Positions 1 through 11,648 of a DNA stretch of 64,000 bases are shown piece by piece. Numbering within the stretch: the stretch's first letter is position 1; each line of letters begins with the position of its first letter. Source of the stretch: Xylocopa sonorina (taxonomy: Eukaryota > Arthropoda > Insecta > Hymenoptera > Apidae); contig NW_027490173.1 of NCBI RefSeq assembly GCF_050948175.1, positions 806,001 through 870,000 on the forward strand, written 5' to 3'. Position numbers and translations under genes: made by a program. The notes below the pieces were generated by a model. It was given only the letters and a program-made list of their open reading frames with translations. It ran no database searches and had not been told where the DNA came from.

Positions 1-2050
1 ATCTCATTCCTATGTTTCGTGATAAGGTATGACATTCATTGCGGAGTGTTATGTATACCTCGTATTCACTTCAAAAGTATGTAAATGCGTCACTTCATAG
101 CTAGGAAATTACGTTTGCCGACGTCTACGTATCGAAGCAATAGATTTCTAATGCTTCTTAAATCGCCATATCGCATTTCACTTCAATGTTTAATGATAAG
201 ACATAATATTCATTGCGAAGTTACCTGTATGTCTCGTATTCACTTCAAAAGAATGTTAATGCGACACTTTCTTGCTAGGAAAAAGGAATGCAGATGCCTA
301 CGTATCATAGCAATAGAGTTCTAATGCTTCTTAAAACGCGATATCAATCCTCATTTCTATGATTCATGATATGATGTAATATTCATTGTGGAGTGCTATG
401 TATACCTCGTATTCACCTCAAAAGAATGTAAATGCAACACTTCCTTGCTGGGAAATAGCGTTTGCAGATTTCTATGTATCGAAGCATTAGAGTTCTAATG
501 CTTCTTAAAACGAAATATCTCATCTCACTGCTTTGCTTCATGATAAGATATAATATTCATTGCGATCTGTCATGTGTACCTAGCATAAACTTCAAATGAA
601 TGCAAATACGACAATTCCTTGCTAGGAAATAGCGTTTACAGATATCTACGTATCGAAGCAATAGAGTGCTAAAGCTTCTTAAAACAAGAAACCGAATCTC
701 ATTTCTATGTTTCATGATAAGATATAATATTCATTGTGCAGTGTTATCTATACCTCGTATTCGCTTCAGAAGAATGTAAATGCGACACTTCCTTGCTAGG
801 AAGTAGCGTTTGCAGATGTCTAGGTATCGAAGCAATAGATTTCTAATGCATCTAAAATCACGATATCGCATCTCAATTCTATGTTTCATGATAAGATATA
901 ATATTCATTGCGAAGTGTCATGTATACCTCGTACTCACTTCAAAGGAATGTGAATGCGACTCATCCTTGCTATTAAATAGCGTTTGCAGATGTATACGTA
1001 TCGAAGAATTGTTGCTCTAATACATCTTAAAACGGGATACCGTGTCTCATTTCTACGTTTCATGATAAGACATAGTATTCATTGCGATGTGTCAAGTATA
1101 CCTCCTATTCGCTTGAAAAGAATGTAAATGCGGCACTTCCTTGCTAGGAAATAGCGTTTCCACATATCTACGTATTGTAGCAATAAAATTCTAATGCTTC
1201 TTAAAACGCGATATCGCATCTCATTTCTACGTTTCATGATAAGATATAATATTCATTGCGAAGTGTCATGTGTACCTCGCATACACTTCAAATGAATGTA
1301 AATGCGGCACTTCCATGCTTGGAAATAGCGCTTGCAGATGTCTGCCTATCGTAGCATTAGAGTTCTAATGCTTGTCAAAACGCGATAACGCATCTCATTT
1401 CTATCTATCCTGATAAGATATAATATTCTTTGTGGAGTGTTATGTCTACATCGTACTCGCTTCAAAAGAATGTAAATGCGACACTTCCTTGCTAGGAACT
1501 AGCTTTTGCAGATGTTTACGTATCGAAGCAATAGAGTCCTAATGCTTCTTATGTCGCCATATCGCATCGCATTTCTATGTTTCATGATAAGATAAAAGAT
1601 ACATTGCGAAGTGTTACGTATGTCTCATCTACACTTAAAAAGGATGTAAATGCGATACTTCCTTGCTATTATATAGTGTTTGCAGATGTCGACGTATCGT
1701 AGCAATGGAGTTATAATGCTTCTTAAAACGCAATCAAGCATCTCATTTCTATGTCTCATGATAAGATATAATATTCATTGCGAAGTGTTATGTATTCCTC
1801 GTCCACACTTCAGATGGATATAAATGGCACACTTCCTCGCCAGGAAATAGAGTCTCCAGATATCTACCTATCGTAGCAATAGAGTTCCAATGCTTCTTGA
1901 AACGCGATATCGTATCTCATTTTTATGTTTCATGATAAGATATAATATTCATTGCGAATTGTCAATTATACATCGTATTCACTACAAAAGAATGTAAATG
2001 CGACACTTCCGTGCCAGGGAATAGCGTTTGCAGATGTCTACGTATCGAAG
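1..2050 (+). repeat. Diverged edge monomers of the 174-bp satellite (subfamily A)
   Basis: About twelve head-to-tail monomers. The landmark TAATATTCATTG recurs at 174-bp steps (for example near 725 and 899). By eye these copies differ from each other by many scattered substitutions, clearly more than copies right of 35 kb, and no higher-order repeat is evident. The short open frame at 85-324 is only satellite sequence. No gene or RNA is visible. The array continues off the left edge of the window. Confidence 0.95.
2047..2050. repeat. Left target-site duplication GAAG
   Basis: The intact monomer reads CGTATCGAAGCAATAG at this place. Here CGTATCGAAG is followed by foreign sequence, and GAAGCAATAG resumes at 3614, so GAAG is present on both sides of the insertion. 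A 4-bp duplication is typical of integrase-mediated insertion of some LTR retroelements. Confidence 0.85.
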
Positions 2051-2052
2051 TG

Positions 2053-2060
2053 TGACGTCA
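2053..2060. promoter_or_regulatory. CRE-like palindrome TGACGTCA at the LTR end
   Basis: The octamer TGACGTCA lies 2 bp inside the left terminus. It is the canonical CREB/ATF-type binding palindrome. Its position at the end also makes it part of the terminal sequence an integrase would recognise, so a regulatory role is only a possibility. Confidence 0.3.
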
Positions 2061-2140
2061 GGCGTGCCGCCAGCCACCCTCTCAACGCACCACAGCAACC
2101 ACCCTCACGCGCCTGCACCACAGGCAACACCCAGGCGCAA

Positions 2141-2410
2141 CTCGCCGTCTCACTCAGGCCAAGGGCTACGACCATCGACTCGCTCGCACCCGCAGAGGTG
2201 CTCGCCGTCTCTCTCACTCCACGGGACCTACCCTCCGTCTCACTCGCACCCGCAGAGGTGTTCGCCACCTCTCTCGCTCCAAGGGCAACACACTCTGTCC
2301 CACTCGCACCGAGGACCATGTGCGCTGTCTCGCTCCCCCTCGAGGAGTCACCCACCGTCTCACTCTTACCTCCAGGGAAACTCGCCCTCTCGCTCACTCC
2401 AGGGACGTAC
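2141..2410 (+). repeat. 60-bp GC-rich minisatellite inside the LTR
   Basis: Four and a half imperfect copies of a 60-bp unit start at 2141, 2201, 2261, 2321 and 2381. The clearest shared core is CTCGCACCCGCAGAGGTG at 2183 and 2243, with a decayed form at 2303. The unit is rich in CTCGCC, TCTCACTC and CCAGGG. Because 60 is a multiple of 3, it keeps frames open on both strands (plus 1952-2578 and 2028-2459, minus 2038-2397). The plus-strand frames begin at TTG rather than ATG and run in from the satellite, so I do not call them genes. Confidence 0.8.
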
Positions 2411-2531
2411 CAGGAGAATCAACCTCTACGAGATCCGACGACGGGAACCCTCACCGTAGAAAGGACTCTACGCTTTCACCATCCCAGATCTGCCATGCCC
2501 AAAATACTATATCTAAGATTATTAATTAACG

Positions 2532-2542
2532 TTATATATATA
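2532..2542 (+). promoter_or_regulatory. TATA-like tract in the LTR
   Basis: TTATATATATA lies just after the GC-rich minisatellite, inside the presumed U3 region. It could be a TATA box for plus-strand transcription, but AT-rich tracts are common here and no matching start site is identifiable. Confidence 0.25.
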
Positions 2543-2850
2543 CTCCTACATTCTAAGCTCTGTATTCCTAGCTCATAGAATTTACACGACACAACGTTAT
2601 AACGACACAAACAACACACATTTTACATTTAAGGCGTAATTTCTAATTTCATACTTGTACCTCTATAATCATAAGTTGCGCTAATTAAGTAAGCCGCGAC
2701 GCGCGAAATCGCGACCGCCTCAGCGCCACGCGCCGCTAGCCCCACTACGCAACGCCGAGAACCCACTCCGGCGTCCACATACTCCCACCTACGTTCGCAC
2801 GCGACCGAAGCGCTCCGAGAGTCGAAGAGGTCGCAGGCGCATCTTGGGAG

Positions 2851-2933
2851 ACACAGTCAATTACAGACAGTCAATTACAGACAGTCATGACGGACAGTCA
2901 GACACAGTCAGTCAGTACCGTCAGTACGGTACA
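2851..2933 (+). repeat. Short ACAGTCA-type direct repeats with TCAGT initiator-like motifs
   Basis: A run of ACAGTCA words, including two adjacent copies of a 14-bp unit (CAATTACAGACAGT) at 2858-2885. TCAGTC at 2908 and TCAGTA at 2912 and 2921 match the arthropod initiator consensus TCAKTY closely. The block sits between the GC-rich and AT-rich parts of the LTR, where a U3/R boundary could lie. Promoter function is inference only. Confidence 0.4.
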
Positions 2934-3446
2934 GTTCTATCTCGCCTTCGGGCACTTCTAATTCCAAGTCTCTTCCAAGTCGCGCCTTAGGGCCGTCGCG
3001 CAGGCTCGATGAGGTTCCTAGTTCTAAAGTCTTTGTTCTAATTCCTAATTCATAGTTAACCTAGTCTTAATACTTAGAAATAATTGTTCTTGTACTCTTT
3101 GATTTAGAATATACTTTATTATTTTTCTACCACATCAAGTTCTAGTTCATTCCAACTCCATTTCTAAATTCAATTTTATTTTAATACAAATCCTTCCAAG
3201 TTCGTAACAACTTGAGTGTTTACAAACGAACTCTTCGCGCCGGGAGGAAGAATTTAATCCATTATCTCGTGCGGAATACGTTGGTAAAACGCAAGAATTC
3301 TTCGTTCATCGACGGACGGCGACATTCATCGCGGCTTCCACCGTCACAACGCCGATTCCAGCCAGCCGTACGCCGACTCCTCCCCCGAGAACGACCTTCG
3401 ACGATCGCCACATCTGAAAGCAGAAGAGAGAAATCAGCGAAAGGTA

Positions 3447-3452
3447 AATAAA
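3447..3452 (+). promoter_or_regulatory. Poly(A) signal AATAAA of the LTR
   Basis: A canonical AATAAA hexamer about 160 bp before the right LTR end. This is the expected place for the signal that ends the R region of a retroelement transcript. It is the main reason the LTR is drawn on the plus strand. Confidence 0.45.
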
Positions 3453-3613
3453 ATCCTTCCTTACACGCGTTCGCGATTGTTTAAGGTGCCCGCGTCTTGC
3501 CAGAATCGACGGACCCGGTCATACGCGTTTTATACCGGACCGAATTCGCGACTAAAAGGCTTGTGTCATTCAGCCTCCTGGGATACGAATAATTTGTTCG
3601 CCAGGACGTGACA

Positions 3614-3617
3614 GAAG
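3614..3617. repeat. Right target-site duplication GAAG
   Basis: Second copy of GAAG, directly after the terminal ACA. The satellite monomer resumes in phase with CAATAGAGTTC, which shows that the insertion removed no satellite sequence. Confidence 0.85.
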
Positions 3618-5234
3618 CAATAGAGTTCTAATGCCTCTTAAATAGAGTTATCGCATCTCTTTTCTATGTTTTATGATAAGATATAATATTCATTGCCAAG
3701 TGTCTTGTATACCTCGCATACTCCTCAAATGAATGTAAATGCGACTCTTCCTTGCTAGGAAATAGCGTTTGCAGATGTCTACGTATCGTAGCATCAGAGA
3801 TCTAACGCTTCTCAAAACGCGATATCGCATCTCATTTCTATTCTCACGATAAGATATAATATTAATTGCGAAGTGTCATGTATACCTCGCACGCGCTTCA
3901 AGTGAATGTAAATGCGACACTTCCTTGGTAGGAAATAGCGTTTGCAGATGTCTACGTATCGAAGCAATAGTGCTCTAATGCTTCTTAAATCGCGATATCG
4001 AATCTCATTTCTACCTATCCTGATAAGATATAATATTCATTGTGGAGTGTTATGTCTACATCGTACTCGCTTCAAAAGAATGCAAATGCTACACTACCTT
4101 CCTAGGAAATAGCGTTGGCAGATATCTACGTACCCAAGCGATTGAGTTCTAATGCTTCTTAAAACGCGATATCGTATCTCATTCTTATGTTTCATGATAA
4201 GATATAATATTCATTGCGAAGTGTCATGTATACCTTGCATACACTTCAAATGAATGTAAATGCGACACTTCCTATCTTGGAAATAGCGTTTGCAGATGTC
4301 TACGTACTGAAGCAATAGAATTCTAATGCTTCTCAAAACGCGATATCGCATCTGATTTCTATGTTTCATGATATGATATAATATTCATTGCGAAGTGCCA
4401 TGCATACCTCACAAAAACTTCAAATGAATGTAAGTGCGACACTTCCTCCCTAGGAAATAGAGTTGGCAGATGTCTACGTATCGAAGCAATAGAGTTCTAG
4501 TGCTTCTTAAAACGCGATACTGCTCCTCATACCTATGTTTCATGATAAGATATAATATTCATTCCGAAGTGTCATGTATAGCTCTTATTCACTTCTAAAG
4601 AATGTAAATGCGACACTTCCTTGCTAGGAAGTAGCGTTTGCAAATGTCTACGTTTCGAAGGAACAGAGTTCTAACGCTTGTTAAATCGAGATATCGCATC
4701 TCATTTCTATGATTCATGATAAGATATAATATTCATTGCGGATTGTCATGTACACCTCGTATTCACTTCAAAAGAATGTAAATGCGACACTTCCATGCTA
4801 GGAAATAGCGTCTGCAGATGTCTACGCGTCGAGGCAATAGAGTTCTAATGCTTCTTAAAACGCGATATCGCATCTCACTTCTATGCTTCATGATAAGATA
4901 TAATGTTCATTGCGAAGTGTTATATATACCTCGTATTCACTTCAAAAGATTGTAAATGCGAATCTTCTTTGCTAGGAAATAGCGTTTGCAGATGACTACG
5001 TATCGGAGCATTGGAGTTCTAATGCTTCTTAAAACGCGATATCGCATCTCACTTCTATGTTTCATGATAAGATATAATGTTCATTGCGAAGTGTCATATA
5101 TACCTCGTATTCACTTCAAAAGAATGTAAATGCAAATCTTCCTTGCTAGGAAATAGCGTCTGCAGATGACTACGTATCGGAGCAATGGAGTTCTAATGCT
5201 TCTCAAAACGAGATATCGGATCTCATTTCTATGC
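3618..5234 (+). repeat. Diverged subfamily A monomers right of the LTR
   Basis: About nine 174-bp monomers with scattered substitutions, continuing the divergent pattern seen left of the LTR. Two neighbouring monomers around 4860-5200 share ACTACGTATCGGAGCA-type variants and look like a local one-monomer duplication. No gene or RNA is visible. Confidence 0.95.
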
Positions 5235-6990
5235 TTCATGATAAGATATAATATTCATTGCGAAGTGTAATGTATACCTCGTATTCCCTCCAAACGAATG
5301 TAAATGCGACACTTCCTTGCTAGGAAATGGCGTATTCAGATGTCTACGTATCGTAGCAATAGAGTTCTAATGCTACTTAAATCGCGATATCGCATCTCAT
5401 TTACATGTTTCGTGATAAGATACAATATTCATCGCCAAGTGTCATGTATACCTCGTATTCACTTCAAAAGAATGTAAATGCGACACTTCCATGCTAGGAA
5501 ATAGCGTCTGCAGATGTCTACGCGTCGTGGCAATAGAGTTCTAATGCTTCTTAAAACGCGATATCGAATCTCAATTCTATGTTTCATTATAAGATATAAT
5601 ATTCATTGCGAAGTGTCATGTATTCCTCGTATTCACATCAAAAGAATGTAAATGCGACTATTCCTTGCTAGGGCATAGCGTTTGCAGATGCCTACGTATC
5701 GTAGCAATAGAGTTCTAATGCTTCTTAGATCGCGATATCGAATCTCATTTCTATGTTTTGTAATAAGTTATAATATTCATTCCAAAGTGTCATGTAAACC
5801 TCGAATTCACTTCAAAAGAATGTAAATGCGACTATTGGTTGCTAGGAAATAGCGATTGCAGATGTCTACGTATCGTAGCAATAGAATTCTAATGCTTCTC
5901 AAAACGCGTTATAGCATCTCATTTCTATGGTTCCTGATAAGATATAATATTCATTACGAAGTGTAATGTACACCTCGTATTCACTTCAAAAGAATGTAAA
6001 TGCGACACTTGCATGCTAGGAAATAGCGTATGCAGCTGTCTACGCGTCGAGGCAATAGAGTTCTAATGCTTCTTAAAACGCAATATCGCATCTCACTGCT
6101 ATGTTTCATGATAAGATATAATATTCATTGCGAAGTGTAATGTATACCTCGTATTCCCTCCAAACGAATGTAAATGCGACACTTCCTTGCTAGGAAATGG
6201 CGTATTCAGATGTCTACGTATCGTAGCAATAGAGTTCTAATGCTACTTAAATCGCGATATCGCATCTCATTTACATGTTTCGTGATAAGATACAATATTC
6301 ATCGCGAAGTGTCATGTATACCTCGTATTCACTTCAAAAGAATGTAAATGCGACACTTCCATGCTAGGAAATAGCGTCTGCAGATGTCTACGCGTCGTGG
6401 CAATAGAGTTCTAATGCTTCTTAAAACGCGATATCGAATCTCAATTCTATGTTTCATTATAAGATATAATATTCATTGCGAAGTGTCATGTATTCCTCGT
6501 ATTCACATCAAAAGAATGTAAATGCAACTATTCCTTGCTAGGGCATAGCGTTTGCAGATGCCTACGTATCGTAGCAATAGAGTTCTAATGCTTCTTAGAT
6601 CGCGATATCGAATCTCATTTCTATGTTTTGTAATAAGTTATAATATTCATTCCGAAGTGTCATGTAAACCTCGAATTCACTTCAAAAGAATGTAACTGCG
6701 ACTATTGGTTGCTAGGAAATAGCGATTGCAGATGTCTACGTATCGTAGCAATAGAATTCTAATGCTTCTCAAAACGCGCTATAGCATCTCATTTCTATGG
6801 TTCCTGATAAGATATAATATTCATTACGAAGTGTAATGTACACCTCGTATTCACTTCAAAAGAATGTAAATGCGACACTTCCATGCTAGGAAATAGCGTA
6901 TGCAGCTGTCTACGCGTCGAGGCAATAGAGTTCTAATGCTTCTTAAAACGCAATATCGCATCTCACTGCTATGTTTCATGATAAGATATA
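5235..6990 (+). repeat. 870-bp higher-order repeat (5 monomers), two tandem copies
   Basis: Sequence around 5235-6104 repeats at an offset of exactly 870 bp (5 x 174) to about 6990, with only a few differences (for example ATCGCCAAG against ATCGCGAAG, and GCATGCTAGG against CCATGCTAGG). Diagnostic variants are GGCGTATTCAG, CTACGCGTCGTGGCAATAG, GCGACTATTCCTTG and GCGACTATTGGTTG. Parts of the same cassette reappear near 18.8-19.3 kb and 21.0-21.8 kb. Confidence 0.9.
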
Positions 6991-9900
6991 ATATTCATTG
7001 CGAAGTGCCATGTATATCTCGTATTCACATCAAAAGAATGTAAATGCGACACTTTCATGCTAGGAAGTAGCGTTTTCAGATGTCTACGTATCGCAGCAAT
7101 AGAGTTCCAATGCTTCCTAAAACGCGATATCGCATCACTCTTCTATGTTTCATGATAAGGTATAATATTCATTGCGAAGTGTCATGTATACCTCGTATTC
7201 ACTTCAAAAGAATGTAAATGCGACACTTCCATGCTAGGAAATAGCGTGTGCAGATGTCTATGTATCGTAGCAATATAGTTCTAATGCTTCTTAAAACGCG
7301 ATATCGCATCTCACTGCTATGTTTCATGAGAAGATATAATATTCATTGCGAAGTGACATGTATATCTCGTATTCACATCAAAAGAATGTAAATGCGACAC
7401 TTCCATGCTAGGAAATAGCGTTTGCAGATGTCTACGTATCGTAGCAATAGAGTTCTAATGCTTCTCAAAACGCGATATAGCACCTCATTCCTATGTTTCA
7501 TGATAAGATATAATATTCATTGCGATGTGTCATGTGTATCTCGTATTCACTTCAAACGAATGTAAATGCGACACTTCCATGCTAGGAAATAGCGTTTACA
7601 GATGTCTACGTATCGCAGCAATAGAGTTCCAATGCTTCCTTAAACGCGATATCGCATCTCCCTTCTATGTTTCATGATAAGGTATAATATTCATTGCGAA
7701 GTGTCATGTATACCTCGTATTCACTTCAAATGAATGTAAATGCGACACTTCCATGCTAGGAAATAGCGTTTGCAGATGTCTACGTATCGTAGCAATAGAG
7801 TTCTAATGCTTCACAAAACGAGATGCCTCATTTCATTTCTATGTTTCATGATAAGATATAATATTCATTGAGAAGTGTCATGTATATCTCGTATTCACTT
7901 CAAACGAATGTAAATGCGACACTTCCATGCTAGGAAATAGCGTTTGCAGGTGTCTACGTATCGTAGCAATAGAGTTCTAATGCTTCTTAAAACGCGATAT
8001 CGCATCTCACTGCTATGTTTCGTGAGAAGATATAATATTCATTGCGAAGTATCATGTATATATCGTATTCACATCAAAAGAATGTAATTGCGACACTTCC
8101 ATGCTAGGAAATAGCGTTTGCAGGTGTCTACGTATCGTAGCAATAGAGTTCTAATGCTTCTTAAAACGCGATATCGCATCTCACTGCTATGTTTCGTGAG
8201 AAGATATAATATTCATTGCGAAGTATCATGTATATATCGTATTCACATCAAAAGAATGTACTTGCGACACTTCCATGCTAGGAAATAGCGTTTGCAGATG
8301 TCTACGTATCGTAGCAATAGAGTTCTAATGCTTCTTAAAACGAGATGCCTCATTTCATTTCTATGTTCCGTGATAAGATATAATATTCATTGTGGAGTCT
8401 CATGTATACCTCGTATTCACTTCAAATGAATGTAAATGCGACACTTCCATGCTAGGGAGTAGCGGTTGCAGATGTCTACGTATCGTAGCAATAGGGTTCT
8501 AATGCTTCTTAAGACGCGATATCGCATCTCACTTCTATGTTACATGATAAGATATAATATTCATTGCGAAGTGTCATGTATACCTCGTATTCACATCAAA
8601 AGAATGTAAATGCGACACTTCCATGCTAGGAAATAGCGTTTGCAGATGTCTACGTATCGTAGCAATAGAGTTCTAATGCTTCTTAAAACGCGATATCGCA
8701 TCTCACTGCTATGTTTCATGAGAAGATATAATATTCATTGCGAAGTGTCATGTATATCTCGTATTCACATCAAAAGAATGTAAATGCGACACTTCCATGC
8801 TAGGAGATAGCGTTTGCAGATGTCTACGTATCGTAGCAGTAGAGTTCTAATGCTTCTTAAAACGAGATGCCTCATTTCATTTCTATGTTCCGTGATAAGA
8901 TATAATATTCATTGCGAAGTGTCATGTATACCTCGATTTCTCTTCACAAGAATGTAAATGCGACACTTCCTTGCTAGGAAATAGCGTTTGCAAATGTCTA
9001 CGTATCGCAGAAATAGAGTTCCAATTCTTCCTAAAACGCGATATCGCATCTCCCATCTATGTTTCATGGTATGGTATAATATTCATTGCGAAGTGTCATG
9101 TATACCTCGTATTCACTTCAAATGAATGTAAATGCGACACTTCCATGCTAGGAAATAGCGTTCGCAGATGTCTGCGTATCACAGCAGTAGAGTACTAATG
9201 CTTCTTAAAACGAGATGTCGTATTTCATTTCTATGTTTCGTAATAAGATATAATATTCATTGTGTAATGTTATGTATACCTCGTATTCACTTCAGTGGAA
9301 TGTAAGTGCGAAATTTCCTTGCTAGGAAATAGAGTTTGCAGATGTCTACGTATATTAGCAATAGAGTTCTAATGCTTCTCAAAACGCGATATAGCACCTC
9401 ATTCCTATGTTTCATGATAAGATATAATATTCATTGCGAAGTGTCATGTATATCTCGTATTCACATCAAAAGTATGTAAATGCGACACTTCCATGCTAGG
9501 AAATAGTGTTTGCAGATGTCTACGTATCGTAGCAATAGAGTTCTAATGTTTCTTAAAACGCAATATCGCATCTCACTGCTATGTTTCATGAGAAGATATA
9601 ATATTCATTGCGAAGTGTCATGTATATCTCGTATTCACATCAAAAGAATGTAAATGCGACACTTCCATGCTAGGAAATAGCGTTTGCAGATGTCTACGTA
9701 TCGTAGCAATAGAGTTCTAATGCTTCTCAAAACGCGATATAGCACCTCATTCCTATGTTACATGATAAGATATAATATTCATTGCGAAGTGTCATGTATA
9801 TCTCGTATTCACTTCAAACGAATGTAAATGCGACAATTCCATGCTAGGAAATAGCGTTTGCAGATGTCTACGTGTCGTAGCAATAGAGTTCTAGTGCTTC

Positions 9901-11648
9901 TAAAAACGCGATATAGCACCTCATTCCTGTGTTTCATGATAAGATATAATATTCATTGCGAAGTGTCATGTATATCTCGTATTCACTTCAAACGAATGTA
10001 AATGCGACACTTCCATGCTAGGAAGTAGCGTTTGCAGATGTCTACGTATCGTAGCAATACAGTTCTAATGCTTCTTAAAACGAGATGCCTCATTTCATTT
10101 CCATGTTCCGTGATAAGATATAATATTCATTGTGGAGTGTCATGTATACCTCGTATTCACATCAATTGAATGTAAATGCGACACTTCCATGCTAGGAAGT
10201 AGCGGTTGCAGATGTCTACGTATCGTAGCAATAGGGTTCTAATGCTTCTTAAGACGCGATATCGCATCTCAGTTCTATGTTACATGATAAGATATAATAT
10301 TCATTGCGAAGTGTCATGTATACCTCGATTTCTCTTCACAAGAATGTAAATGCGACACTTCCTTGCTAGGAAATAGCGTTTGCAGATGTCTACGTATCGC
10401 AGCAATAGAGTTCCAATGCTTCCTTAAACGCGATATCGCATCTCCCTTCTATGTTTCATGATAAGGTATAATATTCATTGCGAAGTGTCATGTATACCTC
10501 GTATTCACTTCAAATAAATGTAATTGCGACACTTCCATGCTAGGAAATAGCATTTGCAGATGTCTACGTATCACAGCAATAGAGTACTAATGCATCTTAA
10601 AACGAGATGTCGTATTTCATTTCTATGTTTCGTAATAAGATATACTATTCATTGTGTAATGTTATGTATACCTCGTATTCACTTCAGTGGAATGTAAGTG
10701 CGAAATTTCGTTGCTAGGAAATAGAGTTTGCATATGTCTACGTATATTAGCAATAGAGTTCTAATGCTTCTCAAAACGCGATATAGCACCTAATTCCTAT
10801 GTTTCATGATAAGATATAATATTCATTGCGAAGTGTCATGTATATCTCGTATTCACGTCAAACGAATGTAAATGCGACAATTCCATGCTAGGAAATAGCG
10901 TTTGCAGATGTCTACGTATCGCAGCAATAGAGTTCTAATTATTCACAAAACGAGATGCCTCATTTCATTTCTATGTTTCATGATAAGATATAATAATCAT
11001 TGAGAAGTGTCATGTATATCTCGTATTCACTTCAAACGAATGTAAATGCGACACTTCCATGCTAGGAAATAGCGTTTGCAGGTGTCTACGTATCGTAGCA
11101 ATAGAGTTCTAATGCTTCTTAAAACGCGATATCGCATATCACTGCTATGTTTCGTGAGAAGATATAATATTCATTGCGAAGTGTCATGTATATCTCGTAT
11201 TCACATCAAAAGAATGTAATTGCGACACCTCCATGCTAGGAAATAGCGTTTGCAGATGTCTACGTATCGTAGCAATAGAGTTCTAATGCTTCTTAAAACG
11301 AGATGCCTCATTTCATTTCTATGTTCCGTGATAAGATATAATATTCATTGTGGAGTCTCATGTATACCTCGGATTCACTTCAAATGAATGTAAATGCGAC
11401 ACTTCCATGCTAGGGAGTAGCGGTTGCAGATGTCTACGTATCGTAGCAATAGGGTTCTAATGTTTCTTAAGACGCGATATCGCATCTCACTTCTGTGTTA
11501 CATGATAAGATATAATATCCATTGCGAAGTGTCATGTATACCTCGTATTCACATCAAAAGAATGTAAATGCGACACTTCCATGCTAGGAAATAGCGTTTG
11601 CAAATGTCTACGTATCGTAGCAATAGAGTTCTAATGTTTCTTAAAACG
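6991..11648 (+). repeat. Subfamily A monomers, moderately homogenised
   Basis: About 27 monomers of 174 bp, typified by TTCATGATAAGATATAA, TATTCATTGCGAAGTG and TTCCATGCTAGG. Several variants recur in shuffled order: GAGATGCCTCATTTC (near 7820, 8341, 8868, 10081, 10950 and 11301), ATATAGCACCTCATTCC, and GTGTAATGTTATGTATACC with CAGTGGAATG. Variants are shared between non-adjacent monomers, which indicates repeated local exchange. No gene is visible; the short frame at 8971-9198 is satellite. Confidence 0.95.

Larger units (their letters stand above)
2051..3613 (+). mobile_element. Solo LTR of a retrotransposon (family not identified)
   Basis: A 1,563-bp non-satellite insertion in a single monomer. 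It starts TGTGACGTCAGG and ends CCAGGACGTGACA, giving the TG...CA termini of LTRs and a short imperfect inverted end (TGTGACGTC against TGTCACGTC). It is bordered directly by GAAG duplications, with no primer-binding site, polypurine tract, gag or pol next to it, so only one LTR remains. Composition changes along it: a GC-rich left third with a 60-bp minisatellite, an AT-rich middle, and a right end carrying AATAAA about 160 bp before the terminus. That places the reading direction on the plus strand. Solo LTRs form by recombination between the two LTRs of a full element. Ty3/gypsy or BEL/Pao origin is plausible but unproven. A non-autonomous DNA transposon is a weaker alternative, since the terminal inverted repeats are very short. 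Confidence 0.75.

Noticed and set aside
85..324. 79-codon plus-strand frame at the left edge
   Set aside because: It spans ordinary diverged satellite monomers with no independent coding signal.
1952..2578. Open frames across the LTR left end (plus 1952-2578, 2028-2459, 2320-2529; minus 2038-2397)
   Set aside because: The 1952 and 2028 plus-strand frames begin at TTG inside satellite, so they have no ordinary eukaryotic start. Openness on both strands comes from the 60-bp GC-rich minisatellite, and the low-complexity products match nothing I know.
3212..3451. 79-codon plus-strand frame in the LTR right part
   Set aside because: It starts at TTG, has arginine-rich composition typical of GC-rich noncoding sequence, and overlaps the putative poly(A) signal. 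No domain is recognisable.
2051..3613. DNA transposon with TGT...ACA ends
   Set aside because: Terminal symmetry extends only about nine bases with a mismatch and there is no transposase remnant. TG...CA ends, an AATAAA near the right end and the U3-like layout fit a solo LTR better, though this is not proven.
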